This document shows, one piece after another, positions 41,909 to 50,083 of a stretch of 64,000 bases of DNA. This DNA comes from a virus. The translations under genes and the position numbers were made by a program. How positions within the stretch are numbered: the first letter of the stretch is position 1; the number at the start of each line of letters is the position of its first letter. The notes beneath the pieces are model-generated. The model was given only the letters and a program-made list of their open reading frames with translations. It was not told where the DNA came from and did not search any database. The stretch is from positions 83,146-147,145 of the IMG/VR virus record IMGVR_UViG_3300030339_001052; one strand, 5' to 3'.

Positions 41909-41916
41909 AATATAAA

Positions 41917-42165
41917 TTATTTTTTTAATTCACTTTGATATGATTGAAGTAATTCATTCTCATATACTAATAGTTCTTTAGCATATTCTGATGCCATATT
42001 AGCTGAATGTTTTTGTGAAAGAGTAGGTTTATTTGGCTTAACAGGATATTCACATATTGATCGTTCTACATAAGTTAGTAAACCACTAAAACTATAATGA
42101 GAACCTTCGTTCGTGTACCACCAATTCTTTATTTCTTCAACCGTTTTAAATACTTTTTGTTCCAT
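41917..42165 (-). CDS. hypothetical protein, 82 aa
   Basis: Helical small protein without recognised motif, 8 nt upstream of the gene it precedes. Confidence 0.66.
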   Translation of the reverse strand: MEQKVFKTVEEIKNWWYTNEGSHYSFSGLLTYVERSICEYPVKPNKPTLSQKHSANMASEYAKELLVYENELLQSYQSELKK

Positions 42166-42179
42166 AACATTTTTACTTT

Positions 42180-42428
42180 TTATTTGTTTAATTGATATAA
42201 ATTTTCTAAAGCATCGAAAAATTTACCTTCATCAACTGTAGCTATATTATTATATGTGTTAACATAGCTAATAAGTCCACCACCAAAATCTCTTCGTTCA
42301 TATCTCATATGAACCATTTCACCAACCAATACATTATGAGGTTCATACCATTCAATATATGTTCTTGGTCTATTTTCAATAACTATTTTAGCCTCTTCAA
42401 ATACCCATTTAATTTCTTCTTTTTCCAT
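42180..42428 (-). CDS. hypothetical protein, 82 aa
   Basis: Soluble protein, first of three small genes behind the promoter at 42456-42486. No motif recognised. Confidence 0.67.
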   Translation of the reverse strand: MEKEEIKWVFEEAKIVIENRPRTYIEWYEPHNVLVGEMVHMRYERRDFGGGLISYVNTYNNIATVDEGKFFDALENLYQLNK

Positions 42429-42455
42429 AATAAGTTATTATTTAATTTTATAATG

Positions 42456-42486
42456 CAAAGATAATTTAAATAATCGATTTAAGCAA
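42456..42486 (-). promoter_or_regulatory. Bacteroidota-type promoter
   Basis: TTG (42484-42486) and TATCTTTG (42456-42463), first bases 23 nt apart. The -33 box overlaps the end of the HAD gene. Confidence 0.7.
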
Positions 42487-43036
42487 TTATTTTAACATTA
42501 TTTAGAATATCAATTACCTTTTGTGTACATATATCTGTTAAACCGTAACCGTAATCTATTTTATCTATGTGATCATGGTTTTCGCTACATTGAACATAGT
42601 TATCTTTTTGGTTAAATAAAAAATCTGTGTCGTCGTCAACACAAGCCCACGATTCAATTTCTCCAAATTTTTCACTTTCGTGATTGAGCCAATATTCTAT
42701 TTCACACCCTCTTGGTATTGAATATCCACCAATTGATTCTGTTGGGTGCCTTGATAATTTATCATTCCAAAATTGAATAGAACCACCTTTTTGTAACCGT
42801 AGTGTAGGTGTCACATCAAGTATTTCCCCTGGATAATTTCTAAATCCCCACATATCTTGAATAAATTTTAAACCACTTTGTCTCCAAGAAGATGTAATTA
42901 TGATCTTACAATCAGTCTCATCAATTATTCGTTTAAGATTTGACACAAAATGTTTATGAAATATCGAACCAAAATCATCAAATCCTTCGGGTATAACGTT
43001 TAAAACACCATCAAAATCAAGAAATAGGTACTTCAT
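42479..43036 (-). CDS. HAD-fold phosphatase, Swiss-army-knife RNA-repair type
   Basis: 185 aa. FLDFDGVLNV at the N-terminus is HAD motif I (both Asp present), IIITSSWR is motif II, and WACVDDDTDFL is motif IV. This set with SSWR is typical of the HAD domain in Swiss-army-knife RNA-repair proteins. It probably removes 3' or 5' phosphates; substrate unknown. It has its own promoter. Confidence 0.8.
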   Translation of the reverse strand: MKYLFLDFDGVLNVIPEGFDDFGSIFHKHFVSNLKRIIDETDCKIIITSSWRQSGLKFIQDMWGFRNYPGEILDVTPTLRLQKGGSIQFWNDKLSRHPTESIGGYSIPRGCEIEYWLNHESEKFGEIESWACVDDDTDFLFNQKDNYVQCSENHDHIDKIDYGYGLTDICTQKVIDILNNVKIIA

Positions 43037-43062
43037 AAATTTTACATATTTAAATTATATTA

Positions 43063-43093
43063 CAAATGTACTTTAATTTATTGGTTAAAACAA
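43063..43093 (-). promoter_or_regulatory. Bacteroidota-type promoter
   Basis: TTG (43091-43093) and TACATTTG (43063-43070), first bases 23 nt apart. Drives the HAD gene. Confidence 0.8.
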
Positions 43094-43108
43094 GTCAATT
43101 AACTTTAT

Positions 43109-44095
43109 TTAAATAATATGCTCTTTTCTATTTCCTTTAGCATCAAAAATAAGAAATTCATGCGGAAAGCCACCTCTGATAACGGCATCTTCTTTCATTT
43201 TAATTAAATCAACGTTTAATTTTATTGTGTAAGTTGATTTTACTTCGTATATTTTATTCTCACTTTTAATATAAATGTCTGGAAAGTATCTTCTATTCTT
43301 ATTTACTTTTAAATCGTAAAACATAATTTTTCCTATTATATTTTCGATTTCTTTATTACCTATCACAATATCATCTTCTACATATCCATTGGCTAACAAA
43401 TATTGTAACCCATAATGTTCATAACCTTGATAACTTACTATTCTTCCAGATGGAAGAGTATATTTTTTTGCACATATTCCAGTTAAAAATTTTTTATCCA
43501 TAATTTCCGCAACTTGACTAATATTAGTAATATTGTCTCCATATTTTAATTGTAATTTCTTAATTATTTTATTCTTAATCTTAGTAGACTGGAGCGCATA
43601 TTCGACACCGTAGTGTAATTTACAAGTAGTGATTTTCTGTTTTTTAATAATCTCAGATTGTGATATATTATCAACACCATAAACCCTAAGTGAAGATTGT
43701 TTTTTCTGTTCTTTAATTTCTTTAGATTGCGAAATATTATCAACACCATATTTTTTTATTGCTGATTGTTTCTTTTTTTCTTTAATTTCTTTTAATTGAG
43801 AGAAATTAGTAACCCCAAATTCATCTTTTAAATTTCTATTTGTTTTTCTCATTTTACATTTACTAGAACATACAAATCCCTTTTTACAGTTCATATATTG
43901 TTTAAAAGGTACATCCACAATTTTTCCACATTCAGAGCAAACACACTTAACTCTTTCAGATGTTGAAGGGTTTAGATTACTTGAGGTTACAGTTATAATT
44001 TCGCCATAAACACAATTATACCCAATTTTTTTATAATAGCTAATATTTCTTCCATATATTTTTATTTGATGCGTTTGTTCTATTAGATTATCCAT
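43109..44095 (-). CDS. homing-type nuclease with NUMOD-like repeats
   Basis: 328 aa. A zinc-like CVCSECGKIV...FVCSSKCK part (about 50-83) is followed by repeats such as FGVTNFSQLKEIKEKKKQ, YGVDNISQSKEIKEQKKQ and another YGVDNISQ, short DNA-binding modules of selfish endonucleases. The C-terminal PD-(D/E)XK core is RRYFPDIYIKSENKIYEVKST (in two parts: PDIYIK and YEVKS). A type different from the three zinc-repeat cassettes and without a ribbon-helix-helix gene. It sits between two operons. Confidence 0.78.
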   Translation of the reverse strand: MDNLIEQTHQIKIYGRNISYYKKIGYNCVYGEIITVTSSNLNPSTSERVKCVCSECGKIVDVPFKQYMNCKKGFVCSSKCKMRKTNRNLKDEFGVTNFSQLKEIKEKKKQSAIKKYGVDNISQSKEIKEQKKQSSLRVYGVDNISQSEIIKKQKITTCKLHYGVEYALQSTKIKNKIIKKLQLKYGDNITNISQVAEIMDKKFLTGICAKKYTLPSGRIVSYQGYEHYGLQYLLANGYVEDDIVIGNKEIENIIGKIMFYDLKVNKNRRYFPDIYIKSENKIYEVKSTYTIKLNVDLIKMKEDAVIRGGFPHEFLIFDAKGNRKEHII

Positions 44096-44108
44096 AATTT
44101 TCTTTTAC

Positions 44109-44116
44109 TATAAATA
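44109..44116 (-). promoter_or_regulatory. TATTTATA motif (class II promoter candidate)
   Basis: - strand ACTATTTATAGTAAAA, 14 nt before the nuclease start at 44095. Confidence 0.45.
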
Positions 44117-44175
44117 GTAAGAAAATTATTTTTCTTCTAAATCATCATCAATTATTATATACTATTTTTACACAT

Positions 44176-44200
44176 AAAAAAGACTCACAAAAGCAAGTCT
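44176..44200 (-). terminator. intrinsic terminator, moderate
   Basis: AGACT/AGTCT stem (44181-44185 with 44196-44200) and a T-tract on the - strand (A-run 44176-44180). Ends the kinase-like gene unit. Confidence 0.5.
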
Positions 44201-44239
44201 ATTAAGTAATTTTAATATTTTATTTTAATAATGATGATA

Positions 44240-45112
44240 TTATAGCGGTGTGTTGTCTGTTCCAGAATAAAGAACTATTTTATCAATAACAGCTTGGGTT
44301 ATTTCATCAATGGTTTTCATTGGTTTATTTTTTCCTTTGATTTTAATATAGTTTGTTTTATTTACATATCTTCCGCCCATTGGTGAAAAAGACATTTCAG
44401 TATCGACATTCTTTTGGTTAAAAACAATATAAAAATCACCGCTCATATAATCTAAGATTGGAAATCTACCTGTAAGTATATTTTTTAAACTAAGAAATAC
44501 TTGATCGTGAATTTGTGTAAACATAGCTTCCGATACAACCCTTGGTCTATTTTTATTCTGAGCTCTTGCAACCTCAATATCATTAATTATCCATACAATA
44601 TGAATATTTTCCATTGAATAACCATATTCAACAACTTGATTTGAAACATATTCTAATTTTGCTAAATTTGCGAGGGTAACATCAAAAATCAAATTAGGTT
44701 TATTTTCTCTTCCAACCATTGCATTTAATAAATTTTCAACTTGCTTATCGGCAATTTGTAGTTCTTTGAATACATCGTGTAGAAATGAAACGTCATAAGG
44801 ATTACGTAAATCAAGTTCAGTAATATCTCTACCTGTTAAACTTAAAACCTTGTCTTTAATCAACTTACTTCTTATACCAAGAGATTTTAGTTGGTCTACA
44901 TCAAAAACTTTCCCCTGTATACCAACAAGATTATTTAATACAAATCCTTTACCAACCCCCGTACCACCAGCTAAGATAACAACCTGATCGTAATTAGGTC
45001 TTCCACTACCGAATGTGATAAGGTCTTCAGTTATGAATTGTTTTTCTTTTATTTCCTGAATTCCGCTTCTAACAAGTTTTGCTATGTTTTCTCTTAAGGT
45101 TTCTTTTTTCAT
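44240..45112 (-). CDS. P-loop kinase, zeta-toxin-like
   Basis: 290 aa. VILAGGTGVGKGFVLNN (about 46-62) is a Walker A loop; DVDQLKSLGI and LIFDVTLANLA resemble zeta-toxin/polynucleotide kinase blocks. The N-terminus (NIAKLVRSGIQEI) shares a helix motif with the proteins at 6984 and 53378. Many phages pack such kinases; the substrate cannot be told. Own promoter upstream and terminator downstream. Confidence 0.7.
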   Translation of the reverse strand: MKKETLRENIAKLVRSGIQEIKEKQFITEDLITFGSGRPNYDQVVILAGGTGVGKGFVLNNLVGIQGKVFDVDQLKSLGIRSKLIKDKVLSLTGRDITELDLRNPYDVSFLHDVFKELQIADKQVENLLNAMVGRENKPNLIFDVTLANLAKLEYVSNQVVEYGYSMENIHIVWIINDIEVARAQNKNRPRVVSEAMFTQIHDQVFLSLKNILTGRFPILDYMSGDFYIVFNQKNVDTEMSFSPMGGRYVNKTNYIKIKGKNKPMKTIDEITQAVIDKIVLYSGTDNTPL

Positions 45113-45145
45113 GGTTTGTTTTATTTGTTATTATTTTTAATGTTA

Positions 45146-45176
45146 CAAATTTATTAATAAATACTCAATAAACCAA
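45146..45176 (-). promoter_or_regulatory. Bacteroidota-type promoter
   Basis: TTG (45174-45176) and TAAATTTG (45146-45153), first bases 23 nt apart. Drives the kinase-like gene. Confidence 0.7.
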
Positions 45177-45191
45177 ATAAATAAACACATT

Positions 45192-45581
45192 TTAAAATAA
45201 TGCTAAAATTTCAATATCCAATGCGATATTAATAGCCTGTTCCATTCCTTTATATCTATCTTCATCGGGATAAGTTTCGTTAATTTCAACAACATCTTCC
45301 AATGCCATTGTTGAAACACATACGAATCCTTTCCATTCATTTAATGAAACAGTTTCAACACCAACAATTAACTTATACTCATTGTATAACCAATTAATCA
45401 CTTGTTGATGTAATGGAGCTGAACACATTAAAGTTTCAGTTCTATTATAGTTTTTAGAGTTAAAAATATCTGAATACGTTGATAGCATACCGCAGTTATC
45501 GTAACAAGCAAAACAAGGTTCAGTAAAACCAAGCCTTTTTAGTTTCTTTGCAATTTCAAGTGAGACAAATTCTTTATTCAT
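45192..45581 (-). CDS. hypothetical protein, 129 aa
   Basis: Soluble protein with CFACYDNCGM near residue 18; no zinc site is clear. Carries KKLKRLGFTEPCFACYD, a pattern common to small phage proteins of unknown role. Confidence 0.7.
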   Translation of the reverse strand: MNKEFVSLEIAKKLKRLGFTEPCFACYDNCGMLSTYSDIFNSKNYNRTETLMCSAPLHQQVINWLYNEYKLIVGVETVSLNEWKGFVCVSTMALEDVVEINETYPDEDRYKGMEQAINIALDIEILALF

Positions 45582-45593
45582 ATATTTATTTTA

Positions 45594-45917
45594 TTATTTT
45601 TTCATTCTTTTTGAATTATCAAATAGTCTAAAGTATTTCATACCATCAACCCCTGGGTTACAAAATATCATTGTAAAATCATCACCAACATAAACCCATT
45701 GGTTGTAAAATCTTTGCTTGTAAATTTCATCAACATAGTAGCCACCATCTTCAGAGTCAAACTCCTCATATGTGTCAGCATAATATACACTATCACCATC
45801 CTCATCCCAATACCTATTTAATTGATCATCTAAAGGATAAATCACCCAATCTTCTACAAACCCAACATGATCGTATATTTTCTGTAATGATTCTAAATAA
45901 TTTTTAATTAATTCCAT
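45594..45917 (-). CDS. hypothetical protein, 107 aa
   Basis: Acidic, Tyr/Asp-rich, soluble. Overlaps the upstream gene end by 14 nt. No family recognised. Confidence 0.7.
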   Translation of the reverse strand: MELIKNYLESLQKIYDHVGFVEDWVIYPLDDQLNRYWDEDGDSVYYADTYEEFDSEDGGYYVDEIYKQRFYNQWVYVGDDFTMIFCNPGVDGMKYFRLFDNSKRMKK

Positions 45918-46257
45918 GATTTATTTTATTATTTTTATAATATTTTGTTATTTGTTTAAAACGCTCTGGCCAACGATCAATTAGATGTATGTTATCAAAA
46001 TCAATTTTTATTTTTATTGCTGGATGGTTAACGTATTTGGTGATGAACCTTTTTCTTCTATCAATTGAGTTTACTGTATTTGTAAAATTACAATTTATAT
46101 CACAACTATAAATAAATACAAATTCACTATACCTTGAAATGCCAGTTTTTAAATCATGTAAATTAACGAATCCCAAATCATGTTTACCTAATTTTATCAT
46201 TCCCAGGTAATTAGATTCAAATATTTTACGATATTCAAGGTATTTTTCCTTTTTCAT
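45904..46257 (-). CDS. hypothetical protein, 117 aa
   Basis: Basic soluble protein, no recognised motif. Lies between the phosphoesterase gene and an acidic small gene. Confidence 0.7.
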   Translation of the reverse strand: MKKEKYLEYRKIFESNYLGMIKLGKHDLGFVNLHDLKTGISRYSEFVFIYSCDINCNFTNTVNSIDRRKRFITKYVNHPAIKIKIDFDNIHLIDRWPERFKQITKYYKNNKINHGIN

Positions 46258-46265
46258 TATTATTA

Positions 46266-46967
46266 TTATAGTTCTAATATTAGACAGTTTTCTTTATAGC
46301 CTAAGCAATCAATAAAATATATTTCACCATAATTTTTATTTATATAATATGAAATATCTTTAACTCTATTATGCCCAACAACCTGAATAACTCCTTTTAA
46401 TGATTTATTAAGTTCACTTTTATCAGCCCAAAATATACCACCAACATCTTTCCACCCACCCCTAATTTTACCAACTTGATATAATGCATTTAACTGATTT
46501 TCATCTTTCGGATTATTTAGTTGATCAGCTACGTTTAGTGTGATATCACCTTTAAACTCGTTTATAAACCAATTATGTTGTATTCCAGCGTGAGTCGCAA
46601 CCACATTTTTATATTGCCAAGCGTTTTGGAATAAATCTTTATTGAAAGAATATAGGTCGTTTAGTTCCATCGCAATACTTTCCCTAAAACGAGAACATTT
46701 AAATATTGGATAGTTTAAATACCAGTAACTTAAATCGTGGTTCCCTTTTAGGACAATAACACTATTCATATTTTTACGTTTGAAATCAATAATGTCTTGA
46801 AAATTTTCAATCATTTCTTCATCAGAAATAACCATACCCATATCATTATCAACATAGTCACCAGAGAACACGAAAAAGTTAATGGTTGGATCTTTTATGA
46901 ATTTTTTCCAAACAGATTTTCCGTGGATGTCCCCTATGAAACATATTTTAATAGTGTCGTTATTCAT
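46266..46967 (-). CDS. calcineurin-like metallophosphoesterase
   Basis: 233 aa. Canonical motifs: FIGDIHG (D,H), VFSGDYVDND (GDxxD), VLKGNHDLSYW (GNHD), VATHAG and VVGHNRV. Closest in plan to Ser/Thr-type or bis-tetraphosphatase phosphoesterases. Overlaps the small gene at 46960-47181 by 8 nt. The phosphoester target is unknown. Confidence 0.88.
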   Translation of the reverse strand: MNNDTIKICFIGDIHGKSVWKKFIKDPTINFFVFSGDYVDNDMGMVISDEEMIENFQDIIDFKRKNMNSVIVLKGNHDLSYWYLNYPIFKCSRFRESIAMELNDLYSFNKDLFQNAWQYKNVVATHAGIQHNWFINEFKGDITLNVADQLNNPKDENQLNALYQVGKIRGGWKDVGGIFWADKSELNKSLKGVIQVVGHNRVKDISYYINKNYGEIYFIDCLGYKENCLILEL

Positions 46968-47181
46968 TACAGATAGTTATAATTGGGTCTGTATTAGTTT
47001 CAATAACGCCAATACCAGCTTCCTTCATTAATCTTTTAGCTCTTTCCATATATACTGACATATGTTTCATACCAACTGTTGGTGGGCCAATAATTAATTC
47101 TAATTCAGTTGGATTAATCCCATTTGATAATATATTATCAATATCGATTATTCCAGTTTTAATATTATTATTATTTTTCAT
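46960..47181 (-). CDS. short RecA/DnaB-like fragment with altered Walker A
   Basis: 73 aa. DIDNILSNGINPTELELIIGPPTVGMKHMS resembles the start of a RecA/DnaB-type ATPase in which GxxxxGKT has become GPPTVGMKH; no second half exists in the window. Written in two parts: DIDNILSNGINPTELELII and GPPTVGMKH. May be a remnant or a small regulator. In an operon with the phosphoesterases. Confidence 0.55.
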   Translation of the reverse strand: MKNNNNIKTGIIDIDNILSNGINPTELELIIGPPTVGMKHMSVYMERAKRLMKEAGIGVIETNTDPIITICNE

Positions 47182-47183
47182 TA

Positions 47184-47366
47184 TTATAATTTTCTTAATT
47201 CATTTAATTGGTTCATAGCATCCATAATTTTTTTATTAAATTCTACGGAATAGCAATCAGAACCCCAAGTATCTGGATTAATAACCACCAATAATGACTT
47301 ATAGGCATCTAATATGTGTTCTCTTGCATTTTCCAATGCATCATCTGCTGTCGTCCTTACGCTCAT
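47184..47366 (-). CDS. small hypothetical protein, 60 aa
   Basis: Start at MSVRTTADDALEN (ATG 47366). A longer frame upstream to 47429 would contain the promoter at 47400-47429 and is rejected. Helical; no motif. Confidence 0.6.
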   Translation of the reverse strand: MSVRTTADDALENAREHILDAYKSLLVVINPDTWGSDCYSVEFNKKIMDAMNQLNELRKL

Positions 47367-47399
47367 AATATTTATTTTTTTATAATTTATTTTATGTGA

Positions 47400-47429
47400 C
47401 AAAAGTAAATAATTTAATTGATATATCAA
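47400..47429 (-). promoter_or_regulatory. Bacteroidota-type promoter
   Basis: TTG (47427-47429) and TACTTTTG (47400-47407), first bases 22 nt apart. Faces the gene at 47184-47366. Confidence 0.55.
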
Positions 47430-47454
47430 AATATTTTAACAAATATCATATAAT

Positions 47455-47859
47455 TTAATCAGTCCACATTTGGTCACAGGATTTACATTTCGTGTGTTTT
47501 AATACAAATGAGTGAAGGTGTTTTGAATTACAAAATGGGCAAGTATCATTATAGTTTAATACTTCTTTTTTATATATTTCGATTAAATCTGATATTTCTA
47601 ATTTTTTCGGTGGTGTGATTGTTGTGTTATAAATATTAAATTCTCCAACATAATTTTTTTCAAGCCATCTACCGAAATCACCCATTTGTACATCGCTAAT
47701 AGCTTGTTTGTTTACTTTTTTTTGTATTTTAATCACATTTAATTTAGTAAAAAATCGTTTAATTGGAAATATTTCAAAACTTGCACCACCTATTGATACT
47801 TTAACACCATACCAAGAGATCACCAAGATAAGTCCTATAAATATTATTAGTTCTATCAT
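47455..47859 (-). CDS. membrane-anchored zinc-ribbon protein, 134 aa
   Basis: N-terminal hydrophobic segment (3-20), then a cytoplasm-type region and a C-terminal zinc ribbon CPFCNSKHL...KCKSCDQMW. Overlaps the upstream phosphoesterase gene by 4 nt. Function unknown. Confidence 0.74.
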   Translation of the reverse strand: MIELIIFIGLILVISWYGVKVSIGGASFEIFPIKRFFTKLNVIKIQKKVNKQAISDVQMGDFGRWLEKNYVGEFNIYNTTITPPKKLEISDLIEIYKKEVLNYNDTCPFCNSKHLHSFVLKHTKCKSCDQMWTD

Positions 47860-48575
47860 TTTTCTAATGTATAATAAAATGGATGATAGATTGGTTGGTA
47901 ATCTTCATCTTTGATCGAAACGTTTACACATTTTCCACCATTAAATTCATATGGTATATGGCTACCACTATGTATATGACCACAGCATAGAAATTTATAT
48001 TTGATTTGTTGCAATCTTTTTGCTAAAGGTTTATTTCCAATATGCGTGATTGGTTCATTTAAATTATATTGTTCCAAAATAACATCAACTTCACCAACAC
48101 CATAAGGCGGGTCATGAGAAATAATTATATCAACTTCATCTGGAATTTTCAGAAATTTGAAATACATATTATCATCTGGTATCATAAATACCCAACCAGA
48201 ACTAAATATGTGACAATAAGGCGTTCCAAAAATCACCCAAGAACAACCGTTATCATCAACGTGGTTAAATGTTTCGTTTTCTAAATATTTAAGTTTTCCG
48301 CCAAATAATTTTTCAAAAAAATATTTTTCAGTATCAGATAAACCCTCTAACGCAAAATCATGATTACCAGCCACAAGGAATACTTTCTTAACTGGTAAAT
48401 TATTGACCCATTCGAGAAACGTTGTTTCAAGCCAAATTTTCGTTTTAGGTTTATTACGTTGAATATTTAAAGGAGAAATATCCCCACCGATGATCATTAT
48501 ATCAGCTTCTTCGGTTATTTCAGGTAGATACCCGTGAAGGTCGGAAATTGCAACAATTGAAAGTTTATTTTTCAT
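47856..48575 (-). CDS. calcineurin-like metallophosphoesterase
   Basis: 239 aa. VAISDLHGYL, MIIGGDISP, LVAGNHDFAL, IISHDPPYG and CCGHIHSG are the five family blocks with all metal ligands. Similar to small cytosolic phosphoesterases of broad specificity. A second such gene lies 1 kb away (46266-46967). Stop and start overlaps link it to its neighbours. Confidence 0.88.
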   Translation of the reverse strand: MKNKLSIVAISDLHGYLPEITEEADIMIIGGDISPLNIQRNKPKTKIWLETTFLEWVNNLPVKKVFLVAGNHDFALEGLSDTEKYFFEKLFGGKLKYLENETFNHVDDNGCSWVIFGTPYCHIFSSGWVFMIPDDNMYFKFLKIPDEVDIIISHDPPYGVGEVDVILEQYNLNEPITHIGNKPLAKRLQQIKYKFLCCGHIHSGSHIPYEFNGGKCVNVSIKDEDYQPIYHPFYYTLEK

Positions 48576-49276
48576 TAATATTTTAACAATTTATGATATA
48601 ATTCGTTTATTGTATTTTTTAATTTCGAAAACTTAATCTCATTACCCAAATAAATATTTTTATTTACTTCAATCATAATAGATTTTAAGTTTTTATTTAA
48701 ATATTTTGATGGATATATTGATCCTGAAAACGGATAATTTATCTTAAATTTATACCCATTATCAATAAAATGATTTATAATAGACCATAATGTTTCAGGA
48801 CCTGGGTCATTTTTATCATAATTAACCCCAATACATATATCTGGCTCATTTTCATTCGTTGGTGTAAAAGAATGACAATCAATGATTAAACAAGAACCAT
48901 TTTCCGCAATAAGTTTTTGGGAAATATAGTTTAATTTTGAGTGATGCTCATTGTAAACTAATTTAATATCATCCTTTGAGTCGGTTCTATTAATTAATGA
49001 ACCATCAGAATATTGTTTATAATATACACCCTGTCCAATTAGTGACATTGGTTCTTTTTTGTCATCCCAATATCTTTCCACATCACAATAAAACCGACTA
49101 TAAATAAATTTTAATGTTTTAACATTTGTAGTTACTGGGTGGTAAAATAAGTCATCAACTAATAAATCTGTTTGAATAACAACATTTCCCATTAATGTGT
49201 AGTCATTAATATTTCCAAAAGAATCTGGAATGTAAGTACTTGAATGGGGGATGTGTAATAATAGGCTTTGAAACAT
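48575..49276 (-). CDS. N-formylglutamate amidohydrolase-like protein
   Basis: 233 aa. LLHIPHSSTYIP at the N-terminus, SRFYCDVERYWDD, then LIIDCHSFTP match the HutG/N-formylglutamate amidohydrolase family, with the His and Asp that bind zinc. The family also includes peptide and glutamyl-amide hydrolases. What a phage gains is unknown; cell-wall or amino-acid scavenging are guesses. Confidence 0.8.
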   Translation of the reverse strand: MFQSLLLHIPHSSTYIPDSFGNINDYTLMGNVVIQTDLLVDDLFYHPVTTNVKTLKFIYSRFYCDVERYWDDKKEPMSLIGQGVYYKQYSDGSLINRTDSKDDIKLVYNEHHSKLNYISQKLIAENGSCLIIDCHSFTPTNENEPDICIGVNYDKNDPGPETLWSIINHFIDNGYKFKINYPFSGSIYPSKYLNKNLKSIMIEVNKNIYLGNEIKFSKLKNTINELYHKLLKY

Positions 49277-49296
49277 TATAAATTTAAATTTTTATA

Positions 49297-50010
49297 TTAT
49301 AGTGAGCGATACACAACATCTGGCATTCCAGAACCATATAAGTTAATTTCCTGTTTTAATTCTGGAGTAATTTCATTTTCACTTGGGAATTTCTTCAATG
49401 TATTTGCGTAAATCGAGCTATCAGGGTTAAATATGTCTACAGGTACGTATTTCCAATCAGATGGGGAATAATCATCGTTCCATTGATCTGAATTAACAAC
49501 ATTAAACCCATTTTTTGAATATAATCCTGTTAAAAATCCATCAAAATGATCCATTTTAGTGCCACCTAATGATACAGCTGATTTAACTAAAGCTCCACCT
49601 AACCCACCAATACCACTATTATTATGAAGTGAAACTATGTCACCATCCAACTTAATAGCAAACCCAATATTATAACCTTTCAGTTTATATGTTTTCATTT
49701 GTCCATATTCATCTTCGGTGTAATCACTTAAAAATTCACCACGATTACCATATTTTAATGAATTCTTAAATTCAATATTATTATTAACATCATATTGGTT
49801 ACTACCGATTAAATCCAAGACATTTTGTTGATCACCAGATTCGGTTAAATTTGTAGCATCCAACTCCATAGACAACGATTCAGATAATCTATGTGAATAT
49901 CGATTTATTTCCGATATGGTTACAAATGATTCAAATAACCTTTTTTGTGTGTTTTTTAGATTATAATCGTACTCGCTTAATATTTTAAATTGCTTTAATT
50001 CTTTTTTCAT
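49297..50010 (-). CDS. hypothetical protein, 237 aa
   Basis: Start MKKELKQFKILSEYD (ATG 50010); a longer frame to 50043 would cover the promoter at 50041-50071. The middle reads AIKLDGDIVSLHNNSGIGGLGG in a fold I cannot name (as AIKLDGDIVSLH, then NNSGIGGLGG), later GFLTGLYSKNGFNVV and DQWNDDYSPSDW. The IKLDGDIVS...GGLGGALV and SKNGF plan recalls acetyltransferase (GNAT)-like proteins, without a clear acetyl-CoA loop. Own promoter. Confidence 0.68.
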   Translation of the reverse strand: MKKELKQFKILSEYDYNLKNTQKRLFESFVTISEINRYSHRLSESLSMELDATNLTESGDQQNVLDLIGSNQYDVNNNIEFKNSLKYGNRGEFLSDYTEDEYGQMKTYKLKGYNIGFAIKLDGDIVSLHNNSGIGGLGGALVKSAVSLGGTKMDHFDGFLTGLYSKNGFNVVNSDQWNDDYSPSDWKYVPVDIFNPDSSIYANTLKKFPSENEITPELKQEINLYGSGMPDVVYRSL

Positions 50011-50040
50011 TATATATTTTGTTTTTTTAATAATTAGCCA

Positions 50041-50071
50041 CAAAGGTAATATTTAAACCGCAATAACCCAA
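50041..50071 (-). promoter_or_regulatory. Bacteroidota-type promoter
   Basis: TTG (50069-50071) and TACCTTTG (50041-50048), first bases 23 nt apart. Faces the gene at 49297-50010. Confidence 0.7.
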
Positions 50072-50083
50072 ATTAATTAACTT

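Noticed and set aside
47367-47429. Longer N-terminus for the gene at 47184
   Set aside because: It would contain a promoter; the ATG at 47366 follows it directly.
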